Assembly: GCA_021404565.1 (NCBI GenBank)
Contig: JAAWWF010000042.1
Span: 62,001-126,000, forward strand
DNA from: Roseivirga sp.
GTDB lineage: Bacteria > Bacteroidota > Bacteroidia > Cytophagales > Cyclobacteriaceae
Direction of reading: 5' to 3'
DNA length: 64,000 nt
Positions 41,666-50,553 of the stretch are shown here, piece by piece (within the stretch, counting starts at the first letter, position 1; each line of letters begins with the position of its first letter). Made by a program: the position numbers and the translations under genes. The notes under the pieces were generated by a model, which saw only the letters and a program-made list of their open reading frames with translations, was not told where the DNA came from and searched no databases.

Positions 41666-43220
41666 AAGATTCGGTAAATGGGCTTTCTAAGTCCGGTGCT
41701 CCTATTTTTCGGGCGATTTCTGAAAGGGCTCGGCTAACCACAATTTCATGCGCTGTGGTAATGTCATGGGCAAATACCCTGTCGGCCTCTGCGTGGTCTA
41801 CCTTTTGGCGTACGTGCGCATGGCAGGCTTCCAGTATGGCTCCGGATTTAAGCGGTCTGCGGAAATCAAAAGCCTGTGCTGCACAGAGCAATTCTATGGC
41901 GAGAATGCGTTCAAGGTTGCCAATGATCTGAAGTGCTTTTCTACCGCTGATGGAGCCCATGCTGACGTGATCTTCCTGGCCCAGCGATGTGGGAATACTG
42001 TCCGCACTGGCCGGATACACCAGGCTCTTGTTTTCACTGGCCAATGCAGCTGAGGTGTATTGAGGAAGCATAAAACCAGAATTAATGCCCGTGTTCTTCA
42101 TCAACAGCTGAGGAAGGCCTTCAATATTACCTTCCAGAGAGAGATAGATTCTGCGATCGGAGATATTACCGATTTCGGATGCAGCCAAGGCGCAGAAATC
42201 AAGAGGCAGTGCCAGGGGCTGACCATGGAAATTGCCTCCACTGATGGTTTCATCAGCACTTAAAAGAATAGGATTATCCGTGACGGCATTTAATTCGATT
42301 TCCAGCTGCTCTTTCAGGTGAAGCCAGGAGGCTCTGGATGTACCATGGACCTGGGGAATGCAGCGCAGAGAGTAAGGATCTTGTACCCGGCTGCAGTTGG
42401 CATGGGAGTCCAGTATTTTGGAGTTTTTAAGCAGGGCCCTCATGCGATGCGCCACATGAATGTTACCTGGAAATGGCCTGATGGCGTGAAGCTTTTCGCT
42501 GAAAGGTTTGACCGATCCCAGCAGGGCTTCAATCATCATGGCTCCAATGATATCGGCTATATCCAGGCAGTTGTATAATCTGTCTACAACCTCAACAGCA
42601 TGAGCGGCAATAAACTGAGTACCGTTAATGAGGGCCAACCCTTCCTTTGGTCCCAGCTGGATTGGTTTGATATTTCTTTGGGTAAATAGCTCAGCCGTTT
42701 TAATATTTTCTCCATTGACCTGAACCTGCCCCAGACCAATCAGGGGCAAAAAGGCATGAGCCAGGGGGGCCAGATCTCCGGAGGCGCCAACAGAGCCTTG
42801 TGCTGGGACTACTGGAATGATATCCTCGTCAATATGCCATAAGATACGTTCAAGGGTGGTGAGGGCGATGCCTGAAAAACCCCTGGCCAGAGAATGCAGC
42901 TTAAGGATGAGCATTAGCTTAGCGATTTCGGTGCTGATGGGTTCACCTACGCCCACACTATGACTCTTCAGTATGTTTTCCTGTAGAATCTGGGTGTCTT
43001 CGGCCGAAATGATGGTAGTGCATAAAGGACCAAAGCCAGTATTAACACCGTACACGGTATCTCCCTTTTCTACAATTTCTCTTACATCGGCCTCACTCTT
43101 AAGAATGCGTTTTCGGGCTTCTGCATTGATAATGCCTTGTATTTCTCCCCGGGCAATCGCCAGTGTAATTCCCGCAGTAAGGTGATCCACACCATAGCAA
43201 AACGTCTTTTCCATACTCAA
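41652..43220 (-). CDS. hutH: Histidine ammonia-lyase
   Basis: A 522-residue aromatic amino acid lyase that removes ammonia from histidine to give urocanate. The MIO cofactor forms from A146-S147-G148 in QGSVGASGDLAPLAH. Other marks are YGVNTGFGPLCTT, LINGTQFIAAHAVE, DPYSLRCIPQVHG and FHGQPLALPLDF. First gene of the hut unit, divergent from the LysR regulator across 100 bp. Two Met codons (43220 and 43214) could start it. Confidence 0.96.
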   Translation of the reverse strand: MSMEKTFCYGVDHLTAGITLAIARGEIQGIINAEARKRILKSEADVREIVEKGDTVYGVNTGFGPLCTTIISAEDTQILQENILKSHSVGVGEPISTEIAKLMLILKLHSLARGFSGIALTTLERILWHIDEDIIPVVPAQGSVGASGDLAPLAHAFLPLIGLGQVQVNGENIKTAELFTQRNIKPIQLGPKEGLALINGTQFIAAHAVEVVDRLYNCLDIADIIGAMMIEALLGSVKPFSEKLHAIRPFPGNIHVAHRMRALLKNSKILDSHANCSRVQDPYSLRCIPQVHGTSRASWLHLKEQLEIELNAVTDNPILLSADETISGGNFHGQPLALPLDFCALAASEIGNISDRRIYLSLEGNIEGLPQLLMKNTGINSGFMLPQYTSAALASENKSLVYPASADSIPTSLGQEDHVSMGSISGRKALQIIGNLERILAIELLCAAQAFDFRRPLKSGAILEACHAHVRQKVDHAEADRVFAHDITTAHEIVVSRALSEIARKIGAPDLESPFTESFDQH

Positions 43221-43268
43221 TTAGTTTTGGACTTCCGGTCCTTTCAGAGATCGAAGCTACTCAGAGTT

Positions 43269-43295
43269 TTTAATTACTCTAAATGAGTTATTTTT
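43269..43295. promoter_or_regulatory. Hut intergenic dyad, likely LysR-type operator
   Basis: In the AT-rich 100-bp divergent region, AATTACTC - 4 bp - GAGTTATT forms a partial dyad centred near 43282, with the T-N11-A spacing usual for LysR regulators nearby. It lies roughly 40 bp before the LysR ATG. It is the obvious site for control of hutH in response to urocanate or histidine; this is inference from position. Confidence 0.35.
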
Positions 43296-43320
43296 ATTAA
43301 TTAATAACTGAAAGTAATTA

Positions 43321-44187
43321 ATGGAGATTCGACACTTAAAATATCTGATGGCTGTAGGGCAGGAACTTCACTTCGGAAAAGCTGCGGAGAAGCTGTTTAT
43401 TACTCAGCCAGCCCTGAGTCGGCAAATTCAGCAACTGGAGGAAGAATTGGGTGTAAAACTGCTGGAGCGTGATAAACGAAATGTAGCCCTTACGACTGCC
43501 GGGGCTTATTTGCTGGACGAGGCTGAATACATCATTAATCACCTGAATCAGGTAATAGAATCGACCAGAAGAAAGGCAAAGGGTGAAGAAGGAGAGGTGC
43601 GCATTGGTTTTGTGGGTTCTGCTATGCAGGATGTAATTCCTGATTTGCTGGTACGGCTCAACCAACAGTACCCTAAGCTTCACACCTCGCTGGATGAACT
43701 GAGTAACAAGGAGCAGTTGAGTGCACTGATTCACGATAGGCTGGATATTGGCTTTGTAAGAATGGAGAGAGTACCTACGGACTATGGACAAAAGGTGGTA
43801 TTTGAGGATAGCTTTTCATTGGTACTTCCAGCCGATCACCAAATCACTAAAGACAGTTTTGAGAGTTTAATTCAGCTAAAAGCGGAACAGTTTATTCTCT
43901 TTTCACATGAATACAGCCAGGAATATTATGAGAACATCATGAGCATTTTTGCCGACCATGGGTTTGAACCTAATGTATCACATCGGTCTGTACATGCCAA
44001 TACTATCTTCAGATTGGTGGAGAAACATCTGGGGGTAGCCATTGTGCCCACGGCTCTGGCCTCGGGAGTGAGTTTGGGCGTTCAGTTTATCCCTCTGGCC
44101 TCACTTCCTCAGCGAACCCGGTTAACAGCCGTATGGGATGAGCGCAATAGAAATGCTGCCTTGAAGAAGCTTATAGCCTTGCTTTGA
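43321..44187 (+). CDS. LysR family regulator, probably of the hut genes
   Basis: A 288-residue LysR-type regulator. The winged helix-turn-helix is in residues 1-60 (FGKAAEKLFITQPALSRQIQQ, LGVKLLERDKRNVALT), a linker helix to about 90 and a periplasmic-binding-protein-like effector domain to the end (VRIGFVGSAMQDVIPDLL). Divergent orientation next to hutH points to control of histidine degradation. Most well-studied hut systems use HutC (GntR family) or HutP instead. Confidence 0.92.
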   Translation: MEIRHLKYLMAVGQELHFGKAAEKLFITQPALSRQIQQLEEELGVKLLERDKRNVALTTAGAYLLDEAEYIINHLNQVIESTRRKAKGEEGEVRIGFVGSAMQDVIPDLLVRLNQQYPKLHTSLDELSNKEQLSALIHDRLDIGFVRMERVPTDYGQKVVFEDSFSLVLPADHQITKDSFESLIQLKAEQFILFSHEYSQEYYENIMSIFADHGFEPNVSHRSVHANTIFRLVEKHLGVAIVPTALASGVSLGVQFIPLASLPQRTRLTAVWDERNRNAALKKLIALL

Positions 44188-44242
44188 ATATAGGCTGATG
44201 TGCAGCAAACAGCCCTCTTACTACGCATATGAGTAGCAGAGT

Positions 44243-44278
44243 CTTATACCCCACAATAAGTGACGGTATAAGGTTTTT
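44243..44278 (+). terminator. Rho-independent terminator after the LysR gene
   Basis: CTTATACC - 14 bp - GGTATAAG, an 8-bp perfect stem, is followed directly by GTTTTT. It lies 56 bp after the LysR stop and before the convergent AraC gene. The 193-bp gap otherwise shows nothing coding. Confidence 0.55.
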
Positions 44279-44380
44279 CATTATAAAATTCGGTTGTAGC
44301 GGATTATTAAAAATACACTGAATAAATATATGTAGAATTGATTTAGTTCAAAATGTATTTTCGAACTATTGTTCCGGTTT

Positions 44381-45247
44381 TCAGAATACGGAAGTTGTTT
44401 CGAATACCTTTCGGTAATCAGTAGGTTTATGGCCTGTGATTTGTCGAAACTGTCTGTTGAAGTAAGACAAGCTATTGTAACCACACGAAAAAGCTACCGC
44501 AGAAATGGGTTGATCTTCTGTGTTCAAAAGCTGCACTGATTTAGAGATGCGATACTCATTGAGGAACTGCGTAAAAGTTTTTGTGGTGAGTCGTTTAAAC
44601 AGTCGGCAAAAGGCGGGCACGGTCATGCTGGCCAGTTCAGCAGCATCATGAAGACTCACTTCATCCATGTACTTCTCGGCTATTAATGCATATACCTTAT
44701 TGATGCGGTTAAAGTCACCTGGTGCTACAGCCAGAGAGGCATTGTCAGGGTTGATCAGGCGATAGTCTTTTTGATGAGCAAGGTTGTTCAGAAAATCCAG
44801 CAACAGGATAAGCCGCTTAAAAGGGTCAGCGCCTATAATGTCATTGAGCCGTTTTTCTGAACTCTGCTTGATTGCATGACTGAAAATGATGCCCTTATGC
44901 GACCGCTTGAAAAGGTTTCTGATCTGATTCATTTCCGGCCGGTCAATAAAATCATCCCCCATAAAATTCTCTTTTAGCTGAAGTACTATCTCGTAATTGT
45001 CTTTGTGCTGGTAGTTGAGAAAGGGCAGGTGGGGTACATCCGGCCCGATGAAGATCAGCATACCATCTTCATAATAAGAAAGCTGATTGCCTATGCGCTG
45101 TTCTCCCATGCCCTTTTTTACAAAAACCATTTCGTATTCAGGGTGATGATGCCAGTAATTGATGTTACAGGTAAAGTGATAGGCATGGCGCTGGATGAAA
45201 AACGAGCTGCCGACATTGGGTGATACCTTTTCTACAAGGGGGCGCAT
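44381..45247 (-). CDS. AraC family regulator with cupin sensor domain
   Basis: A 288-residue regulator. The N-terminal half is a cupin-like ligand domain (FTCNINYWHHHPEYEMVFVKKG) and the C-terminal about 100 residues hold two helix-turn-helix units (VSLHDAAELASMTVPAFCRLFKRLT and QPISAVAFSCGYNSLSYFNRQFRQITGHKPTDYRK). Such proteins sense sugars or small organics. It is divergent from the VOC-MFS operon over 132 bp containing repeated CAATAT half-sites, so it probably controls that operon and itself. Confidence 0.92.
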   Translation of the reverse strand: MRPLVEKVSPNVGSSFFIQRHAYHFTCNINYWHHHPEYEMVFVKKGMGEQRIGNQLSYYEDGMLIFIGPDVPHLPFLNYQHKDNYEIVLQLKENFMGDDFIDRPEMNQIRNLFKRSHKGIIFSHAIKQSSEKRLNDIIGADPFKRLILLLDFLNNLAHQKDYRLINPDNASLAVAPGDFNRINKVYALIAEKYMDEVSLHDAAELASMTVPAFCRLFKRLTTKTFTQFLNEYRISKSVQLLNTEDQPISAVAFSCGYNSLSYFNRQFRQITGHKPTDYRKVFETTSVF

Positions 45248-45262
45248 GTCTCGAATTTACAA

Positions 45263-45329
45263 ATATTGATCTGAAAATAAGCCTGTTGTAATCTTTCGAT
45301 CAATATGGTTCAAAAATGGGCCAATATTG
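45263..45329. promoter_or_regulatory. CAATAT half-site cluster between AraC and VOC-MFS genes
   Basis: ATATTGATC (45263-45271) and GATCAATAT (45298-45306) form a perfect 9-bp inverted repeat. A further CAATATTG at 45322-45329 repeats the CAATAT core exactly 21 bp (two helical turns) after the one at 45301. AraC-family dimers usually bind direct half-sites about 21 bp apart. The cluster ends about 50 bp upstream of the VOC ATG. Confidence 0.5.
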
Positions 45330-45379
45330 TGTGGCTGATGCTCTGGCATCATTTGTTCCTTTGAAAAAATGCTTTTGCC

Positions 45380-45778
45380 ATGATACTTGAACATGTTGCT
45401 ATATGGACTTATCAGCTGGAGGAGTTGAAGCTGTTTTATGAAACCTATTTTGAAGGTGTAGCAGGAGATAAGTACACCAATTCGGGTAACGGATTTTCAT
45501 CTTACTTCCTGAATTTTTCAGGAGGCTCCAGACTCGAACTCATGCAAATGCCGGGGATCCCGGCCCATAAGAATGACATAAGAGCACAATTCACCGGGCT
45601 GATCCATATGGCTTTTGAAACAGGAAGTAAGGATGAAGTAAATGAATTGACCGAAAGGTTGAGAGGAGATGGCTATACGGTTGTAGGGGAGCCAAGAACG
45701 ACCGGTGATGGCTATTATGAGAGTGTCATTCTTGATCCCGATGAAAACAGATTAGAGATTGTATATCAACCAGCTTAA
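45380..45778 (+). CDS. VOC family (glyoxalase-like) protein
   Basis: A 132-residue vicinal-oxygen-chelate protein of two beta-alpha-beta-beta-beta units. Likely metal ligands are H5 (ILEHVAIWT), the Glu in SRLELMQMP, the His in LIHMAFETGS and the Glu in NRLEIVYQP, so the metal site looks complete. Relatives include lactoylglutathione lyases and dioxygenases; the substrate is unknown. The stop codon shares its last base with the ATG of the MFS gene, so it is cotranslated with a transporter and perhaps acts on the imported compound. Confidence 0.88.
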   Translation: MILEHVAIWTYQLEELKLFYETYFEGVAGDKYTNSGNGFSSYFLNFSGGSRLELMQMPGIPAHKNDIRAQFTGLIHMAFETGSKDEVNELTERLRGDGYTVVGEPRTTGDGYYESVILDPDENRLEIVYQPA

Positions 45779-46923
45779 TGATTCGCACGATTAGCAGTTT
45801 TTTTATAAAGCCCGAGCGCAGGGCGGTCGGCCTGGTCTTCTTCGTGCTCAGCCTGCTCTTTGGGGCCTGGGTTACCCGATTGCCTGAGATTAAAGAAACA
45901 TTGAATCTAAGCGAACGAGAGCTTGGGATTGCCCTCTTTTTTATGCCATTGGGTGCCATCACCTTATTACCGTTTTACAGTGCAATCATTGCTAAGTGGG
46001 GAGAGCGAAAAGCTACCATGGTGGGAATCATGGGGCTGCTGGTGGCCATTCTGCTGCCAGTGCTTGCCCCGACTTACAGCTGGTTGATGGCAGGGTTGTA
46101 TACATTGGGACTGGCCATGGGACTCACTGATGTGGCCATCAATGCCGCAGCTGCTGAGGTCGAGAAACAGCATCAATGTCAGATTATGTCGGCCAGCCAT
46201 GGCTTCTTTAGTCTTGGTGGAATGGTAGGTGCGGCCACCTCAGGAATTTTTATCTGGCTCGATATCAGCCCATTTATTCACCTGCTTTTTTGGTCAGCTG
46301 TCTTTGCCATTCTCATCCCGCTGGTTTCAAAGCACCTGTTGAACACATTGGAGGCACAGGCTAAGTCGAAAGCATTTCAATTGCCTTCACGGGCAGTTTT
46401 GGGCCTGGCCTTGATTGCCTTTTGTATTATGATGAGTGAAGGAGGCATTACTGACTGGAGTACGATTTATATCAAAGAAGATCTTTTGGCAAGTGCCGAA
46501 ACAGCAGGTTTGGGTTTTGCAGGTTTTTCTGCGCTGATGGCCATTGGTAGATTTCTGGGAGATGGACTGATCGCAAAGTATGGTGCCAGGTATCTTATGA
46601 TTTTGTGTTGTTCTATATCTGTGATGGGATTGGGCCTGACCCTTATAGGTTCAGAAGTATCTGCCATTGCGGGTTTCAGCCTGGCAGGTTTGGGGTACTC
46701 TGTCATTGTACCTATCCTGTTCAGCAAGTCAGCTAAGGTCAAAGGGGTAACACCTTCTAAAGGAATCGCTTCGGTAGCCTCTGCCGGCTATATTGGCCTG
46801 CTGGTGGGGCCGGTAGTCATAGGCTTTATTGCCAATGACATCAGTCTGAGTGGTGGCTTTGTTTTTCTGATGAGTCTTACGGGATTGGCGCTTATAATGT
46901 CGCTGAGATCTTCCTGGAGTTAA
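45778..46923 (+). CDS. MFS transporter (fucose-permease-like)
   Basis: A 381-residue inner-membrane transporter with about 12 helices. The first helix is AVGLVFFVLSLLFGAWVTRLPEIK, and the loop motif AKWGERKATMVGIMG between helices 2 and 3 is the MFS signature. The segment LGLAMGLTDVAINAAAAEVE resembles sugar-type permeases. Its start codon overlaps the VOC stop by one base. The AraC regulator upstream suggests induction by the transported substrate. Confidence 0.88.
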   Translation: MIRTISSFFIKPERRAVGLVFFVLSLLFGAWVTRLPEIKETLNLSERELGIALFFMPLGAITLLPFYSAIIAKWGERKATMVGIMGLLVAILLPVLAPTYSWLMAGLYTLGLAMGLTDVAINAAAAEVEKQHQCQIMSASHGFFSLGGMVGAATSGIFIWLDISPFIHLLFWSAVFAILIPLVSKHLLNTLEAQAKSKAFQLPSRAVLGLALIAFCIMMSEGGITDWSTIYIKEDLLASAETAGLGFAGFSALMAIGRFLGDGLIAKYGARYLMILCCSISVMGLGLTLIGSEVSAIAGFSLAGLGYSVIVPILFSKSAKVKGVTPSKGIASVASAGYIGLLVGPVVIGFIANDISLSGGFVFLMSLTGLALIMSLRSSWS

Positions 46924-46951
46924 TAGTACTGCAGGGTGCTGACTGGCGGGA

Positions 46952-47410
46952 CTAATTGTCCTTTATTTCAACCAGGTTCACGTAATCTTTGGTGCCCATG
47001 CGTTTTACAGAAATTTCTCCATCCTTGAATTCGAGCACTGCTATGGCCGATACTTTTATAGACTGTCGTGCCCATTTAAGATGATCGTTGACATTGCCTT
47101 CGATGTTCATCTTCTTAGGCTTTTGATTGGTGTCGTTTCTGTAGCTGATGAGACAGGAGTTGCCACGATTGTCAACCAGAATTTGTAGGCCTAATACCCC
47201 TTCAATTTTACTCTTCATTTTATCATCCCAACCCTGGGTTACAGCTTCTATGATTTTAGCATTATCTATTTTGGCAATGATAGAATCCGATTCCAGTACA
47301 AACTGATCGAGATAACAGTTATTGGTAACTTCAGGATAAGCATGTTGTGCAAAAACCGGTGCACAAAAAAACATTGTTAGTGCGATAAAGAGGTGTTTCA
47401 GTGTTTTCAT
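46952..47410 (-). CDS. Small secreted protein, unknown
   Basis: A 152-residue protein from the Met at 47410, which starts a signal peptide (MKTLKHLFIALTMFFCAPVFAQ); an upstream Met at 47461 is less likely. The mature part contains LGLQILVDNRGNSCLISYRN and a C-terminal SAIAVLEFKDGEISVKRMG. These fragments faintly recall the C-terminal domain of TonB-like energy transducers, but I cannot assign a family. It is convergent with the MFS gene, 28 bp apart. Confidence 0.65.
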   Translation of the reverse strand: MKTLKHLFIALTMFFCAPVFAQHAYPEVTNNCYLDQFVLESDSIIAKIDNAKIIEAVTQGWDDKMKSKIEGVLGLQILVDNRGNSCLISYRNDTNQKPKKMNIEGNVNDHLKWARQSIKVSAIAVLEFKDGEISVKRMGTKDYVNLVEIKDN

Positions 47411-47540
47411 AGCGGCAACTAAGATAATAAATATGTGATGTTTAATATAGTTGGTCGCCAATCTTAAACTCCTTCTGAATAAAACCCCTTTTGAATTTCA
47501 GGGTACTCAGGTATTTTAGACAGAACTAAACCAACTGACC

Positions 47541-49565
47541 ATGAGACGCTTATCCATTTCCTTACTCTTAGTTTTCTGTCTTTTTAACCTTTTGCTCGGT
47601 CAGCATGGCGAATGGACACCCGAGGTAAGTATGAAAGTGAAAAATGTCAATGGTACGGCTATTTCACCAGATGGAAAATACATGGCCTATGTAGTCAGAA
47701 CCCCACTGATGAAGGGAGAAAAATCAGAGTATAACAGCCAGATTTGGGTAGCTGCCAAAGATGGCTCTTTCAATGAGCAGTATACGCGTGGAGCCAAGTC
47801 GTCTACCTCTCCTTCATTTTCTCCTGATGGGAAACAAATAGCTTTTCTCTCTTCAAGAGGTGGCAAAAATCAGGTATGGCTGATGCGGGTCTTTGGTGGA
47901 GAGCCTGAGCAGATCAGCAAAGCCGAAGCCGGTGTCAGTAGCTTTCAGTGGTCTCCCGATGGCAGTACCATAGCCTACACCATGCGCGACCCGCAAACGG
48001 CTGAGGAAAAAAAGGCCAAAAAAGAAAAGACAGACGTGATTCTGGTCGACAAGAACTTTAAGTATAACCATCTCTACACCGTAAAGCTGAAAAAGGATGA
48101 AGAGGGAAATCGTGTGTCCCAAAGATTGACCGAGGGTAATTTTACCGTGAACTCATTTGACTGGTCGCCTGATGGTTCGCGTATTGCATTCGATCATCAG
48201 GAAGACACTAATATCAACACCGGTTTTATGAATACGGACATTTCCATTGTACCGGCCGACAGCGGAAGAATGGTCACCATTGTTGATCAACCTGGAGCGG
48301 ATCGTAGTCCTAAATTCTCTCCTGATGGCAAGTCTATCGCCTTTGTATCTCATGGAGGGCAGCCTGAACCGATTGGCCTGGGAGACCTTTTTGTGGTGGA
48401 AGCTTCGGGTGTGAAAATGCGTCAGCTGATGGAAACTCCCAATCGTAGTGCGAACCTTATTGACTGGACACCGGACGGGAAAAACCTGATTATTACCGAG
48501 AATGTAGGTACTAATTCGCATGTGATATCTATTCCTGCCAAAGGTCGTAAGGCTACCGTGATTACTAGTGGCGATCTGAATTTTTCCGGAGATCGGCCGG
48601 CCCTGATTACCAAATCGTCCAGTGGTACTTTCCGTTCTGTAGTTTTTGATAAGAGCATGGAAAACATGGCCTATTCCTATCAAAATCTGAATACTCCCGC
48701 TGAAATCTATACCTCTTCGGTCAATAATTTTGAAAGCGAGCAAATCAGCCATGTCAACGATGCTTTAGATCTGCCTGCTCTTGCGAAAACAGAGCTTATC
48801 TCCTGGAAATCCAAAGATGGCTTACTCATTGAAGGCTTATTGACCTACCCTGCGAATTATGAAAAAGGAAAACGTTATCCCGTCATACTTCAGATTCATG
48901 GAGGACCGGGTGGTGTTTTTTCTCAGGATTATAATGGTCGTCCCGGTATTTATATGGCTGAGTACTTTGCTCAAAAAGGATATGCCATTATAAAGCCTAA
49001 CCCACGGGGAAGTACAGGTTACGGCAAGGAGTTTCGCTATGCTAATTTCAAAGACTGGGGCTTTGGTGATTTTGATGATGTGACCACCGGAGTTGACAAA
49101 GTGATCGAAATGGGTATAGGGGATGTAGATAAGCAATTTGTCATGGGCTGGAGTTATGGAGGCTACCTCACCAGTTTTGTAGTCACCAAAACCAATCGTT
49201 TTAAGGCTGCCAGTATGGGGGCAGGTTTACCAAACCTGGTTAGTATGGTGACTACCACAGATATCCAGGACTACCTCGTGGGTCATATGGGAGGGGAGTT
49301 CTTTGATGATTACAAGGGCTACGAAAAACACTCTGCTATTTATCAAATTAAGAATGTGGAAACACCGACTCAGGTGATTCATGGGGCGAATGATCTCAGG
49401 GTTCCATTCACCCAGGGGCAAGAGTTCTACCGAGCATTGAAAAGACTGGGAGTAGATACGGAGATGGTGGTATATCCGCGAACACCACATGGTCCCAGAG
49501 AGCCTAAGTTTTTGATGGATGTTTCTGACCGCATTCTTACCTGGTTTGAGGCACATATGGAGTGA
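47541..49565 (+). CDS. S9 family peptidase (acylaminoacyl-peptidase/DPP-like), secreted
   Basis: A 674-residue prolyl-oligopeptidase family enzyme. A signal peptide (ISLLLVFCLFNLLLGQ) is followed by a beta-propeller to about residue 400 with several TolB/WD-like blades (FSPDGKQIAFLSS, WSPDGSTIAYTM, FSPDGKSIAFVS) and an alpha/beta hydrolase domain. The catalytic triad is S538 (MGWSYGGYL), D618 (HGANDLRVP) and H650 (RTPHGPRE). It removes blocked or ordinary N-terminal groups from short peptides in the periplasm or outside. Confidence 0.93.
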   Translation: MRRLSISLLLVFCLFNLLLGQHGEWTPEVSMKVKNVNGTAISPDGKYMAYVVRTPLMKGEKSEYNSQIWVAAKDGSFNEQYTRGAKSSTSPSFSPDGKQIAFLSSRGGKNQVWLMRVFGGEPEQISKAEAGVSSFQWSPDGSTIAYTMRDPQTAEEKKAKKEKTDVILVDKNFKYNHLYTVKLKKDEEGNRVSQRLTEGNFTVNSFDWSPDGSRIAFDHQEDTNINTGFMNTDISIVPADSGRMVTIVDQPGADRSPKFSPDGKSIAFVSHGGQPEPIGLGDLFVVEASGVKMRQLMETPNRSANLIDWTPDGKNLIITENVGTNSHVISIPAKGRKATVITSGDLNFSGDRPALITKSSSGTFRSVVFDKSMENMAYSYQNLNTPAEIYTSSVNNFESEQISHVNDALDLPALAKTELISWKSKDGLLIEGLLTYPANYEKGKRYPVILQIHGGPGGVFSQDYNGRPGIYMAEYFAQKGYAIIKPNPRGSTGYGKEFRYANFKDWGFGDFDDVTTGVDKVIEMGIGDVDKQFVMGWSYGGYLTSFVVTKTNRFKAASMGAGLPNLVSMVTTTDIQDYLVGHMGGEFFDDYKGYEKHSAIYQIKNVETPTQVIHGANDLRVPFTQGQEFYRALKRLGVDTEMVVYPRTPHGPREPKFLMDVSDRILTWFEAHME

Positions 49566-49773
49566 CGGAGGGTTTATTATTTCCGGCAGCTGAGAAAAAA
49601 GTTGATGTTTTTGATGAGAAGCATGCTTTAGTGGATAAGCGCTGTATTTCAGAGAATGAACGTGTTAAAAATAACATTTTACGGCCTGTTATGGTGGTGT
49701 AATGAGTTGTAATACAGTGAGTTGATTGTAACACTGTCGGGGCGGTGCGTTGTGAGGCAAAAAACAACGCAAT

Positions 49774-50544
49774 ATGAAAAAGACATCTATCTCAACCTTA
49801 ATTCTTGTACTTCTTGCCGTGCTGTCTTGCGAAGAAAACGCCACGCCAGATCCAACCATCGAACTTCCTAAGCTAACGCGCATGGATAATACGGATGGTA
49901 GCTCAAACACAATCTCCACCTACTATGAGTACCAGGGCAATCTGCTGACAAAGAAGACTGCCGGCCCCTTTGAAACGGTTTATACTTATGAGGGTCAGAC
50001 TTTGGTTTCTGAAGAGTCTTATGCAGCAGGTCAGCTTATGTTTAAGAAGGAATACACCAAAGAAAGCGAAGATAAACTGGTACAGACCATGTACAGGCCT
50101 GATGGAGGAAATTTGGCCCTTAGCCAGGAGTGGGAGAGCTTACAACTCAGCGAAACAGAAATCAGGTTAAACGCCTACAATTATTCGTCTGGTCAGAAAG
50201 TACTGAATCACTACCGTATCATGACCGTGGCTGATGGAAATCTCTTGCGGGAAGAATCATTTAATGCCGATGGTACCAGCCAAAACATTGTGGTGACATA
50301 TCAATACCATGAAGGTGTTAACCCTTTGAAGTTTGTACTGGGCGAGGTTGATTTCAATATTCACTTTTTCAACTACAGTAAAAATCTTGTCAGTGCATCA
50401 TCTCTATCGCTGAGTGGTAATTTATCCGAGGAGACCTCATATACGATTGAACTCAACGAGTTTCAGTTGCCGGAGAAGATGACTACGACACTCACCAGAA
50501 ATGGTATGGCGATTACGAATACGTACTTGTATTACTATGAATAA
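49774..50544 (+). CDS. Lipoprotein of unknown function
   Basis: A 256-residue lipoprotein; the lipobox is LAVLSC with lipidation at Cys18, followed by EEN, so it is probably surface or outer-membrane attached. The body consists of beta-hairpin-rich YD-like units (YYEYQGNLLTKK, VYTYEGQTLVSEESY, KKEYTKESEDKLVQT). A dyad ACAGTG/CACTGT at 49714-49737 lies between it and the upstream peptidase gene, which ends 208 bp away. Confidence 0.7.
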   Translation: MKKTSISTLILVLLAVLSCEENATPDPTIELPKLTRMDNTDGSSNTISTYYEYQGNLLTKKTAGPFETVYTYEGQTLVSEESYAAGQLMFKKEYTKESEDKLVQTMYRPDGGNLALSQEWESLQLSETEIRLNAYNYSSGQKVLNHYRIMTVADGNLLREESFNADGTSQNIVVTYQYHEGVNPLKFVLGEVDFNIHFFNYSKNLVSASSLSLSGNLSEETSYTIELNEFQLPEKMTTTLTRNGMAITNTYLYYYE

Positions 50545-50553
50545 GAAGAGAAA

